This document shows positions 50,840 to 59,603 of a stretch of 64,000 bases of DNA, piece by piece (position 1 is the stretch's first letter; each line of letters begins with the position of its first letter). Below the pieces are notes generated by a model. It did no database searches. It had not been told where the DNA came from and saw only the letters and a list, made by a program, of their open reading frames with translations. Source of the stretch: Paracoccaceae bacterium (GTDB taxonomy: Bacteria; Pseudomonadota; Alphaproteobacteria; Rhodobacterales; Rhodobacteraceae); assembly GCA_020637675.1 (NCBI GenBank), contig JACKKD010000002.1:868001-932000 (forward strand). The letters are read 5' to 3'. The translations under genes were made by a program, and so were the position numbers.

Positions 50840-51555
50840 TGCGCGGCCTCCCGCGCCGGCATCGCGCGGTCGGAGGCGACGCGGCCGTCGATGAAGGTGA
50901 CGAGCCGTCCGGCATGGGCGGCCATGTCTTCCTCGTGCGTGACCATGACGATGGTGATGCCGTCCTCGCGATTCAGCCGGACGAGCAGTTCCATGATCTC
51001 GCGCGAGCGGGTTGTGTCTAGGTTGCCGGTCGGCTCGTCGGCAAGGATGACGACCGGATCGCCTGCGAGCGCGCGCGCGATGGCCACGCGCTGCTGCTGG
51101 CCGCCGGAAAGCTCCGACGGATCGTGATGCTCGCGGCCCTGAAGCCCCACCTTGGCCAGCGCCTCGGCGGCCAGGGCCGAGCGCTCGGCGCGGCCGAGCC
51201 CCTTGTAGATCAGGGGAAGCTCGACATTCTCCAGCGCGGAGGTGCGGGCGAGCAGGTTGAAACCCTGGAAGACGAAGCCGAGGTAGTGGCGGCGGATCAG
51301 CGCGCGCTGGTCGCGGTTCAGGGCCGAGACATCCTTTCCCTCGAAGAGATAGGTCCCCGTTGTCGGCCGGTCCAGAAAGCCGATTATGTTCATTGCGGTC
51401 GATTTGCCCGAACCGGACGGCCCCATGATGGCGACGAACTCGCCCCGCCGGATCGTCAGGTCCACCCCGTCGAGCGCCCGCACCTCGGCCTCGCCGCTGC
51501 CGTAGGTGCGCCGGATGCCGCGGAATTCGATGATCGGCTCGCCCGCGGCCGCCAT
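50836..51555 (-). CDS. MacB/LolD-type ABC ATPase
   Basis: A 239-residue ATPase of the LolD/MacB group. Walker A GPSGSGKST lies near residues 44-52, GFVFQGFNLLAR is typical of this group, the signature is LSGGQQQRVAIARAL, and Walker B VVILADEPTGNLD is followed by VTHEEDMA. It couples to the MacB-like permease and the HlyD-type adaptor, whose genes abut or overlap on both sides. Confidence 0.9.
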   Translation of the reverse strand: MAAAGEPIIEFRGIRRTYGSGEAEVRALDGVDLTIRRGEFVAIMGPSGSGKSTAMNIIGFLDRPTTGTYLFEGKDVSALNRDQRALIRRHYLGFVFQGFNLLARTSALENVELPLIYKGLGRAERSALAAEALAKVGLQGREHHDPSELSGGQQQRVAIARALAGDPVVILADEPTGNLDTTRSREIMELLVRLNREDGITIVMVTHEEDMAAHAGRLVTFIDGRVASDRAMPAREAAQ

Positions 51556-51556
51556 G

Positions 51557-52804
51557 TCACTTCGCCTCGATCCGGTCGGTGATGACCTCGTCGCCCTCGA
51601 CGAGGCCGCCCGACAGGATGACCGTGCGCTTGCCGTCGCTTTGCCCGGTCTCGACCGCTTCTTCCTCCGGGGTGCCGTCGCGCAGCACCCAGACGGCGCG
51701 GCCGCTGGCTGTTCCCGCGCCGTTCGATCCCGGACGGCGCGGCATGATCAGACCGAGAAGCCCGCTGCCGCCGCCTCTGTCGTCGGCTGCCTGCGGCGGC
51801 GCATAGCGCAGGGCGGCGTTCGGAACCTGCAGCGCGTCGGCGACTTCGGCCACCCTGATCGTCGCGGTCGCGGTCATTCCGGGACGGAGGGAGAGGTCGG
51901 TGTTGTCGACGGCGAGGATCGCCTTGTATGTCACCACGCCCTCGGTCGTCTCGGGGGCATAGCGCACTTCGGTTATCGTCGCGTCGAATCCGCGACCGGG
52001 ATAGGCCTCGACCGTGAAGCGCGCCGGGTTGCCGACCGTGACCTTGCCGATGTCGGCCTCGTCCACGTCCACCCTCAGCTCCATCTCGGCGAGGTCCTCG
52101 GCGATGACGAAGAGCGTTGGCGCGTTGAGCGAGGAGGCGACGATCTTGCCCGCGTCTGCCGTCCGGTCGAGCACGACCCCCTTCACGGGAGAGCGGATCG
52201 CGGTCTTCTCGAGGTCCGAGCGCACCGAGGAAAGCGCGGCCTCGGCCAGCGTGACGTCCGCCCGCGCGATCTCCAGCGCCGCCCTCGCGGACTTGTAAGT
52301 CGCTTCGTAGCCGAGGAAATCGAGCCGCGAGGTGGTGCCGAGCCGGTCGAGAGCGCCGCGTGCCTCGTAGTTCGACTGCGCCTGATCCAGGGCCGCCTGC
52401 GCCTGATCGACCCGCGCCCTCGCGGCGATGAGCGCGCCTTCTGCATTCGTCACCTGAGCGCGGAGCTTGGTGTCGTCGAGCCGGGCGAGGACCGCGCCCG
52501 CCTCCACCCGGTCGTTGTAGTCGGCCTCGACGGCGATGAGCGTGCCGGAAAGCTCCGAGGACACCTCGACCTGGCGCGTCGGCTGCACGGTGCCGGTGGC
52601 GACGACCGTGACGGTGAGGGCGCCCCGCGTCGCAGGCTCGGTCACGTAGCTGACACTCGTGCCGGTGCTTCGAGCGAGCCACCACCAGCCGCCGCCGGCC
52701 GCCAGCAGCGCGAGGACAACCGCGGCCGTGATCCACCGCCATACCCGCCGTCCGGCCCCGTCGCGGGCGATGAGCGTGGACAGATCCTGCGTGCGTTCGG
52801 TCAT
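51557..52804 (-). CDS. MacA-like (HlyD/RND-type) periplasmic adaptor
   Basis: About 415 residues: a short cytoplasmic part, one membrane anchor (about 25-48, VWRWITAAVVLALLAAG), then the adaptor with lipoyl halves, a long coiled-coil hairpin (ARARVDQAQAALDQAQSNYE) and beta-barrel domains. I start at ATG 52804 (MTERTQ) with GAGGGC upstream. The frame is open to 52867. It ends one base before the ATPase gene. Such adaptors link MacB-type transporters to TolC for export of macrolides, heme precursors or peptides. Confidence 0.85.
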   Translation of the reverse strand: MTERTQDLSTLIARDGAGRRVWRWITAAVVLALLAAGGGWWWLARSTGTSVSYVTEPATRGALTVTVVATGTVQPTRQVEVSSELSGTLIAVEADYNDRVEAGAVLARLDDTKLRAQVTNAEGALIAARARVDQAQAALDQAQSNYEARGALDRLGTTSRLDFLGYEATYKSARAALEIARADVTLAEAALSSVRSDLEKTAIRSPVKGVVLDRTADAGKIVASSLNAPTLFVIAEDLAEMELRVDVDEADIGKVTVGNPARFTVEAYPGRGFDATITEVRYAPETTEGVVTYKAILAVDNTDLSLRPGMTATATIRVAEVADALQVPNAALRYAPPQAADDRGGGSGLLGLIMPRRPGSNGAGTASGRAVWVLRDGTPEEEAVETGQSDGKRTVILSGGLVEGDEVITDRIEAK

Positions 52805-52919
52805 CTCACGAGCCCTCATTCCGGCCCCGCCCGGGTTAGGGCAGTCCATGCGCCTTTTCCTTGACACGGATCATGTGGCGCTTTCCGGTGTCCTTGGCGC
52901 GAAAAAACCGGCAAGCGTC

Positions 52920-53924
52920 TCAGGCCACCGTGGTTTCCTGAAGCTCGCGCCAGCGGTGGCAGGCGACCTCGTGTCCGTCGCCGGGATGTTCCAGCGCCGG
53001 CTCCTCCGTCCTGCAGCGGGCGATCGTGTACGGGCAGCGGGTATGGAACTTGCAGCCGGGCGGCTGGTTCGTGGGCGAGGGAATCTCTCCCGTGAGCTTC
53101 TGGCCGCGCCCGCGGTCGTCGGGGTCGAGCGAGGGGATCGCAGAGAAGAGCGCCTTGGTGTAGGGGTGGCGCGGGGCGGCGAAGACCCGTCGCGTCGGCG
53201 CGCTTTCCACGAGGCGCCCGAGATACATCACCGCCACATGGTCGCAGGTATGCGCCACGACCGAAAGGTCATGGCTGATGAACAGGAACGTGATCTGAAG
53301 ATCGCGCTGCAACTCCTTGAGAAGGTTCAGGACATCAGCCTGGATCGAGACATCGAGCGCCGCCACGCTTTCGTCGGCGACGATGAACTTCGGCCCCGAG
53401 ACGAGGGCGCGGGCGATGGAGATGCGCTGGCGCTGGCCGCCCGAGAAGGCATGCGGGAAGCGGCGCAGGTGTTCGAGGTTCAGCCGGCACTTTGCAGCGA
53501 TGGCGCGGACGCGGGCGTCGGTCTCCTCGCGCGTCTTCGTCAGGCCCATCACCTCCAGGGGTTCGGCGATGATGTCGCGCACGGTCATCCGCGGGCTGAG
53601 CGCGGCGTAGGGGTCCTGGAAGATCAGCTGCGCGCGCTTGCGGTAGTCCTTGAGCGATGGCCCGGAAAGCGTGGTCAGGTCGTAGTCCACCTCGCCGTCC
53701 CGGAAGCGCGCCGTGCCCCCGGTCATCGGCACCGCCTTCAGGAGCGCGCGGCCGAGAGTGGTCTTGCCAGATCCCGATTCCCCGACGAGACCGAAGAAGG
53801 AACCCTTGCGGATGTCGAGACTGACATGGTCGACCGCCTTCAGCAGCGCCTTGCCGAAGAGCCCGGACCCGGTCCGGAACCCCACCGAAAGGTCGCTTGT
53901 GACGATCAGCGGCGCATCGGTCAT
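52920..53924 (-). CDS. Dipeptide/oligopeptide ABC ATPase (DppF/OppF-like)
   Basis: A 334-residue ATPase with Walker A GESGSGKTT, signature FSGGQRQRISIARAL, Walker B FIVADESVAALD, switch SHDLSVV, and the C-terminal oligopeptide-transporter extension containing the cysteine cluster (CKFHTRCPYTIARC) that is typical of Opp/Dpp ATPases and may hold an iron-sulfur cluster. The start overlaps the DppD-like gene by four bases. It is the last gene of a five-gene importer operon. Confidence 0.9.
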   Translation of the reverse strand: MTDAPLIVTSDLSVGFRTGSGLFGKALLKAVDHVSLDIRKGSFFGLVGESGSGKTTLGRALLKAVPMTGGTARFRDGEVDYDLTTLSGPSLKDYRKRAQLIFQDPYAALSPRMTVRDIIAEPLEVMGLTKTREETDARVRAIAAKCRLNLEHLRRFPHAFSGGQRQRISIARALVSGPKFIVADESVAALDVSIQADVLNLLKELQRDLQITFLFISHDLSVVAHTCDHVAVMYLGRLVESAPTRRVFAAPRHPYTKALFSAIPSLDPDDRGRGQKLTGEIPSPTNQPPGCKFHTRCPYTIARCRTEEPALEHPGDGHEVACHRWRELQETTVA

Positions 53925-54919
53925 GCGGGTCCCCCCGGCGGATAGAGATGGCAGGCGACACGGTGGGTGGGGTTCACCTGCGTATCCCCCGGCAGCGCCG
54001 TCCGGCAGACCTCGCCGAGAATCTTCGGGCAGCGGGTATGGAAGACGCAGCCGGCCGGCCGTTCGAGCGGCGAGGGGATGTCGCCCGCGACCGGCGTCAG
54101 CGGCGCGTCGAGGTCGTCGAGCTTCGGCAGCGCGGCGATCAGGCCCCGGGTGTAGGGGTGCTTGGGATTGCGGATCACCTCGCGCACCGGGCCTTCCTCG
54201 ATCAGCCGGCCGAGATACATGACGCTGACCTTGTCGGCGGTCTGGGCGATCACGCCGAGGTCATGGGTGATGAAGACGATCCCCATGTGGAACTCGTTCA
54301 CGAGGTCCTTCATGAGGTCGATCACCTGCGCCTGGATCGTCACGTCGAGCGCGGTCGTCGGTTCGTCGGCGATCAGGAGCTTCGGCCGGGTGGAGAGCGC
54401 CATGGCGATCATCGCCCGCTGGCGCATGCCGCCCGAAAGCTCGAACGCGTACTGGTCGAAGCGCCGCGCGGGGTCCGAGATGCCGACCCGGTCGAGCATC
54501 TCTACCGAGATTTCCTTGGCCCTTGCCTTCGACATGTCGCCGTGAAGCTGGAGTTGTTCGACCATCTGCCTGCCGATGGTGATGGCCGGCGCGAAGCTCG
54601 CCATCGGTTCCTGGAAGATCATCGAGATGGCGCCGCCGCGGACGATCTTCAATTCGCGCGCCGTCTTCAGCTTGAGGACCTCGACAGGGCCGGTATCGGC
54701 GTGAAGGGTGATCCGGCTGTCCTCGCCATAGACGGCGTTCCTGGCATTGAGGCTCATCAGCGCCTTCGCCGTGACCGACTTGCCTGACCCCGACTCGCCC
54801 ACGAGGCCCATGACCTCGCCCTTGCCCAGCGTGAAGGAAACGTCCTCCACCGCCGTCACGAGGCCCTCGTCGGTGCGGAAGCGGATCGTCAGGTTGCTGA
54901 CCTCGATGAGCGCCGTCAT
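53921..54919 (-). CDS. Dipeptide/oligopeptide ABC ATPase (DppD/OppD-like)
   Basis: A 332-residue ATPase: Walker A GESGSGKSV, signature LSGGMRQRAMIAMAL, Walker B LLIADEPTTALD, switch THDLGVIA, and the C-terminal motif CVFHTRCPKILGEVC. The start at 54919 overlaps the upstream permease stop by four bases. The frame upstream to 55234 is a shadow in the permease gene. Confidence 0.9.
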   Translation of the reverse strand: MTALIEVSNLTIRFRTDEGLVTAVEDVSFTLGKGEVMGLVGESGSGKSVTAKALMSLNARNAVYGEDSRITLHADTGPVEVLKLKTARELKIVRGGAISMIFQEPMASFAPAITIGRQMVEQLQLHGDMSKARAKEISVEMLDRVGISDPARRFDQYAFELSGGMRQRAMIAMALSTRPKLLIADEPTTALDVTIQAQVIDLMKDLVNEFHMGIVFITHDLGVIAQTADKVSVMYLGRLIEEGPVREVIRNPKHPYTRGLIAALPKLDDLDAPLTPVAGDIPSPLERPAGCVFHTRCPKILGEVCRTALPGDTQVNPTHRVACHLYPPGGPA

Positions 54920-56067
54920 TTCTTCGTGTCCGAATAGGGGTCGGCCGCGTCCCTCAGCCCGTCGCCGACGAAGACGAAGGCGAGAACGAGCGCCACGAAG
55001 AAGATCACCGGGATGAAGTACCACTGGTAGTTCAGGAGCACGTCGGCCTTGGAGACGTTCTGCATCAGCGCGCCCAGGGAGTTCACCGGGTCCTTCAGGC
55101 CGAGGCCGATGAAGGAAAGCGCGGTTTCGGAGCGGACCATGTAGGGGAAGGAAATCATCAGGTCGACGATGATGTAGGAGGTGAAGGAGGGCAGCAGGTG
55201 GCGGCGGATGATGTGGCCGGACGAGGCGCCGCAAAGCTCGGCCGCGAGCACGTATTCCTGGGTTCGTTCGGTCAGAAGATGGGTGCGGATGCGGCGGGCG
55301 AGGGTGGGCCAGCCGATCAGCCCGAGGATGATCGAGATGAAGAAGAACCGCGTCTCGGACGACCAGTGGTCGGGCATGAAAGCGGCGAGCGCCATGAAGA
55401 GCGGGATCGACGGCACCGTGCGGATCGCGTCGGTGACCATCTGCAGGACCGAGTCGATCCAGCCGCCGAAATAGCCGGCCACCCCTCCTATGACGAGCGC
55501 GAGCACGAAGGAGATCAGGACCCCCAGCGTGCCGACGGCGAGCGAGGTCCAGATCGCGTGGAGCGTGCGGCTGAAGATGTCCTTGCCGGAGGCGTCCGTG
55601 CCGAAGAGGTGGATCTTGCCGTCACCGTCCACGCCGAAGAGGTGGCGGCTCGCGGGCACGACGCCGAGAAGCTTGTAGTTCCACCCCGTCACGAAGAAGC
55701 GGACATAGAGCCGCTTGTCGCGGTTCTCGGTGACCACCCAGCGGAAATTGGTCTTGATCGAGCGTTCCCGTTCCGTCGCGTAGATGAAGGGACGGGCGGA
55801 AAAGCCGTTCTCGTCCCAGAACTTCGGGAACTGCGGCGCGCCGTTCTCGTAATTCTCGTCACGGCCCGCGATGGTCGGGTCGTAGGGCGAGAGGAACGGC
55901 GCGAAGAGTCCCATCAGGATCATCAGGACGAGCGCCCAGGCGGCGATCATCGCCGTCCGGTTGCCCCTGAACCGCGCCCAGATGAGTTGGCCCTGCGAGG
56001 CGGTGAAATAGGCCTCCTTGGCCTTCTGGTCGATTCCGGCGGCGAGGGCGGCTGGCTCGGTGGACAT
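54916..56067 (-). CDS. Dipeptide/oligopeptide ABC permease (DppC/OppC-like)
   Basis: A 383-residue permease. It has the OppC N-terminal helix (about 40-62), a long periplasmic segment (65-165) and the five-helix BPD_transp_1 domain with the EAA loop AAELCGASSGHIIRRHLLPS. It is longer than E. coli DppC (300) owing to the periplasmic insert, a variant found in OppC-like proteins such as YejE. It starts five bases after the DppB-like stop. Confidence 0.88.
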   Translation of the reverse strand: MSTEPAALAAGIDQKAKEAYFTASQGQLIWARFRGNRTAMIAAWALVLMILMGLFAPFLSPYDPTIAGRDENYENGAPQFPKFWDENGFSARPFIYATERERSIKTNFRWVVTENRDKRLYVRFFVTGWNYKLLGVVPASRHLFGVDGDGKIHLFGTDASGKDIFSRTLHAIWTSLAVGTLGVLISFVLALVIGGVAGYFGGWIDSVLQMVTDAIRTVPSIPLFMALAAFMPDHWSSETRFFFISIILGLIGWPTLARRIRTHLLTERTQEYVLAAELCGASSGHIIRRHLLPSFTSYIIVDLMISFPYMVRSETALSFIGLGLKDPVNSLGALMQNVSKADVLLNYQWYFIPVIFFVALVLAFVFVGDGLRDAADPYSDTKK

Positions 56068-56071
56068 GGCT

Positions 56072-57079
56072 CTACCCCATCATGCCGCGCCGCACGCGCG
56101 GGTCGATGAGCGCGAGCAGGATATCGGTGGTGAAGTTCAGCACGACGATGCTCGCGGTCAGAAGGAAGATGATCGCGCCGGCAAGCTGCTGGTCGTTCGA
56201 CCGCGCGAGGCTTTCGAAGAGAAGCGCGCCGGACTCCGTCAGCGTCAGGATCAACGCGACGATCGGCAGTTCGTTGAAGATGCGGTTGAGGTCGAAGCCG
56301 AGAGAGTTGATCACCGGCCCGAGCGAATGCTTTGCCGGATAGCGCCAGAGAAGCCGCGCGCCCGACACGCCGCGGGCCGAGGCCGCGGTGACGTAGAGCT
56401 TGCCGATCTCGTCGAGCATGAGCGCCCGCACCGTCTGCAGCGCGAAGGCGGTCGCCGACCAGCCGAGGATGAAGACCGGCAGCCATGCACGCGACAGGAA
56501 GTCGCCGAACTTGGCCCAGCTCCATGCCGCATCCCGGAACTCCTTGGAAAAGAGCCCGGTCAGGCTGTCGCCGAAGACGACGGTCGAGAAGAGCATGATC
56601 ATGAGCGCCAGAAGGAAGTTCGGCAGCGCGAGGCCGAGATAGCTCACGAACCTGAGCGAGTTGTTGACGACCGGGTTCTGCGAACTGGCCGAGACAATGC
56701 CGATGGGCACCGCGATGGCGTAGGAGAAGACCAGCGCCGCCATGCAGATGCCGAGCGAAATCCAGAACTTGTCGGAGAGGAGCTGGTTGATGTCGACCCT
56801 GAGGATGCAGCTTTCGCCGAATTCGCCGTGGACGAAGACGTTATACACCCACTTGCCCCAGCGTTCGATGAACGGCCGGTCGAGCCCGAGCCGCCGCTCC
56901 TCGGCGGCAATGTCGGCGATCGTGATCTGCGAGCCTTGCGTGTTCTTGAAGGCGAGGTAGCGTTCGGCGCAGGTGCCGGGGACCAGCTCCATCAGCGTGA
57001 AGACGATGAGCGACACGGTAAGGAGCGTGATCAGCGCCATCAGGGCGCGGGTCAGGGCGAACTGGGCAAACTGGGCCAT
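56072..57079 (-). CDS. Dipeptide/oligopeptide ABC permease (DppB/OppB-like)
   Basis: A 335-residue permease with the characteristic N-terminal helix (LTRALMALITLLTVSLIVFTL), a periplasmic loop and five further helices. The EAA loop is YVTAASARGVSGARLLWRYP. It lies 85 bases after the binding protein gene, whose stop is at 57165, and is coupled to the DppC-like gene. No strong Shine-Dalgarno sequence is visible before its ATG. Confidence 0.88.
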   Translation of the reverse strand: MAQFAQFALTRALMALITLLTVSLIVFTLMELVPGTCAERYLAFKNTQGSQITIADIAAEERRLGLDRPFIERWGKWVYNVFVHGEFGESCILRVDINQLLSDKFWISLGICMAALVFSYAIAVPIGIVSASSQNPVVNNSLRFVSYLGLALPNFLLALMIMLFSTVVFGDSLTGLFSKEFRDAAWSWAKFGDFLSRAWLPVFILGWSATAFALQTVRALMLDEIGKLYVTAASARGVSGARLLWRYPAKHSLGPVINSLGFDLNRIFNELPIVALILTLTESGALLFESLARSNDQQLAGAIIFLLTASIVVLNFTTDILLALIDPRVRRGMMG

Positions 57080-57164
57080 GTCTGTGAAGTCCCGTCAGGG
57101 CGGTTTGTGACGGAGCCGGGGCGGACGGGTGTCCGCCCCGGCCAGGTCGTGTCAGTTCACGCCC

Positions 57165-59207
57165 TTACTCGTCGAAGTACCACTGGGACGCCCGGTAGGG
57201 GTAGGTCCGGTAGTATTCGTAGGAGGCCGTCTTGAACTCCGGCACGTTCTTCAGCGCGTTGCGGTGGTAGATCGGGTCCGGCGTCAGCGCGGTGCCGATG
57301 AAGAGCAGGTTCCCCGTCATGTTCTCGACCATGCGGTTGGCGATGGCCTTGAACTCGTCGGTGCCGGAGGGTGTCGATTGCAGCGCGTTGATGTCGGAGA
57401 TGAGCGCCTTGACGTAGTCGGGCGGCTCCACCCCGGCCGAACCGTTCGAATCCACCCACTCGGCCCAGAGCATGGCGGAACGGTGCCCGAAGTAGTTCTC
57501 GAAGGGCGGCACCCAAAGCTCGTTGTTGCCGAGGATGATGCCGACCGGCTGGCCCTTTTCCCAAAGGCCGACGTCAAGCTGGTTGGACGACTGCGCCGAG
57601 CGGTATTCGTCGGGCGTGATCTCCTTCACCGTGGTGTTGATGCCGACAGCCGCCCAGTCCTGCGCGATGAGCTCGACGACCTGGCCGGCGATGCCTTGCG
57701 TGGCGAACTGCAGGTTCAGCACCAGGGGCGCGCCCGAGGGCAGGTCGCGGAAGCCGTCACCGTCCTTGTCGACGACCCCGACCTCGTCGAGCATCGCCTT
57801 GGCGCCTTCGGGATCGTGCTCGGCCGCGAAGCTCTTCCATTTCGCGTCGATGTAGTCGGGCAGCGGCGAGAAGCCGGTATACTGCTGGATCGCGCCTTCG
57901 CCGAAATAGGCCGTCTCGTTCAGCGCCTCGCGGTTGATCGCGACCGACATCGCCTTGCGGAACCGCAGGTCGCCGAAGACCTGGCGCTTTTCCTCGTCGG
58001 CCGAGGTCACGTTGAACGAGATCGCGTGCATGGCGATCTTGGGCTTCAGCTGGATCGTGTAGCCGCCCTTCTCCTGGTTTTCGAGCAGAAGCGGCGCGTC
58101 CGACAGTTGCAGCGACTGTGCCTTGTAGTCGACCTCGCCGTTCACGAGCTTCAGGAGCCGGACTTCCTGGTCGTTGACGAAAAGCTCGTCGAGTTCGTTG
58201 ATGTAGGGCAGTTGCTTGCCCGTGGTGTCGACCTGGAAGAAGTAGGGATTGGCCACGAAGTGCCGGCCCTCGGTGGTCTCCTTGACGACGAAATGGCTTT
58301 CCAGCGTCGGCATCGCATCCATCGGCATGTTCGCCACCTTGTCGGGCGAATTCAGCATCGGCGTGCCGGTGTCGGTCCAGTCCGAGTTGCCGTAGTAGGC
58401 CATGATCACGGCGTAGCCGTCCGGGAAGCCGAGCGCCTGTGCCTCCTTGTCGGCGTCCGGGTTGATTGCCGGGTGGAACTTGCCGAGGAAGTGCTTGGGC
58501 TGGAAGCCCTGGCCGAAGTGGGTCGCGAAGTGGGCCAGAAGCCCCGGTTTCGGCGCCGGCAGCTTGAAGACGACCGTCTCGTCGTCGGGCGTCTCCACCG
58601 TCATCGGCTGGCCGGCAACGGTCACGTAGTCCTTCGGCTTCTCGTTGACCTTCGGATCGAGCGCCAGGTTGTCGTACCAGAACTTCACGTCGGCCGAGGT
58701 GAAGGGCGCGCCGTCGGACCACTTGTGGCCCTTGCGCAGATGGAACGTGAGCTGCGTGTAGTCGTCGTTCCATTCCCAGCTTTTCGCGACGTTCGGGACG
58801 ATGGTCTCGAGGTCGTCGGAATAGCGCACGAGGTTGACGTGGCGGATCGAGAGGAAGTCGGAGGTTCCGGCCTCGTTCGCGTTCGACAGCGCGTCGAGCG
58901 TGCCGCCGTAGCTGCCGATCGCGTCATAGGGCACGACGACGAGCGGCTCGGCCGGCAGCCGCTCGGCCACCGGCGGCAGTTCGGCCGGGTTGCCGCGGAT
59001 GCGGCCGTTCATCTCGGCGATCGCAGGGTTTTCCGAAAACTCCATCGTGCAGCCGGCGGCCGCCTGGAACTCGGCAAGCTCGAACTGCTGAGGGAAGGCG
59101 CCGGGGGCGATGCCGCCCATGTCCGCCACCGTGATCCCCGGGCAGCTTGCGAGTGCGGCCAGCGGCAGGATCGCCAGCGCACCGCTCGAAAGCAGTAGTT
59201 TTCTCAT
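57165..59207 (-). CDS. Family 5 (dipeptide/oligopeptide) ABC substrate-binding protein
   Basis: A 680-residue binding protein, larger than the 500-550 usual for DppA/OppA. The N-terminus (LAALASC, Cys22) fits a lipobox, so it may be a lipoprotein. Family motifs are SYGGTLDAL, YTQLTFHLRKGHKWSDGAPFTSADV and FRKAMSVAINREALN. The ATG at 59207 follows AGGAGAGAAC. The long form resembles the YejA-like group, which takes up larger peptides or lipopeptide-like compounds. It heads the importer operon, whose neighbours are a sulfatase-like enzyme and an amidohydrolase, so its cargo may be an amide or ester rather than a plain peptide. Confidence 0.85.
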   Translation of the reverse strand: MRKLLLSSGALAILPLAALASCPGITVADMGGIAPGAFPQQFELAEFQAAAGCTMEFSENPAIAEMNGRIRGNPAELPPVAERLPAEPLVVVPYDAIGSYGGTLDALSNANEAGTSDFLSIRHVNLVRYSDDLETIVPNVAKSWEWNDDYTQLTFHLRKGHKWSDGAPFTSADVKFWYDNLALDPKVNEKPKDYVTVAGQPMTVETPDDETVVFKLPAPKPGLLAHFATHFGQGFQPKHFLGKFHPAINPDADKEAQALGFPDGYAVIMAYYGNSDWTDTGTPMLNSPDKVANMPMDAMPTLESHFVVKETTEGRHFVANPYFFQVDTTGKQLPYINELDELFVNDQEVRLLKLVNGEVDYKAQSLQLSDAPLLLENQEKGGYTIQLKPKIAMHAISFNVTSADEEKRQVFGDLRFRKAMSVAINREALNETAYFGEGAIQQYTGFSPLPDYIDAKWKSFAAEHDPEGAKAMLDEVGVVDKDGDGFRDLPSGAPLVLNLQFATQGIAGQVVELIAQDWAAVGINTTVKEITPDEYRSAQSSNQLDVGLWEKGQPVGIILGNNELWVPPFENYFGHRSAMLWAEWVDSNGSAGVEPPDYVKALISDINALQSTPSGTDEFKAIANRMVENMTGNLLFIGTALTPDPIYHRNALKNVPEFKTASYEYYRTYPYRASQWYFDE

Positions 59208-59603
59208 GTTCTCTCCTGTTGTCGGACCAGTTGAAATCGGATCGACTTTTTGGCGCCATGATTGGATACCCGGGCGCGTCGGGGCCTTGTTGCGTGAAAG
59301 CGGAGTCAGATTTGTGACAGCCCCCCAAGGCACGATCTTGGTGCCGGCCACCGAAACAGGTCAACGAAAATCGAACAGGACGTTTCATCAGCGGGCACTC
59401 GGGAAGGATAGTTTCAGCGGCGCACACTTTGTCCGCGCGCCATGCCGCGCGCGGGCCGTCTCGCGGTCCTTGCCAGGGTGCAAGGCGGGTTGCCCGATCT
59501 CTCGCGGGCGGGACTCAGGCTAGGGCGGCTGCCGGTGGCCACGTAGCGCCAGATGCGGCTGCCGCGTCGGTCCAGCCGCTGCCTGTGCCGAATCGGCCGT
59601 GCT
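59208..59603. promoter_or_regulatory. Intergenic region upstream of the importer operon
   Basis: 396 bases with no gene I can support. The left part must hold the promoter of the importer operon on the minus strand. A short inverted repeat (ggcac...gtgcc, 59328-59345) is a possible operator. The remainder up to 59603 follows the sulfatase-like gene and shows only GC-rich sequence, with no clear T-tailed terminator. Confidence 0.3.

Noticed and set aside
47192..51127. A 1311-residue plus-strand open frame
   Set aside because: It lies opposite ppsA and the MacB-like genes, which have full catalytic motifs. The translation is Arg/Gly/Asp/His-rich shadow sequence.
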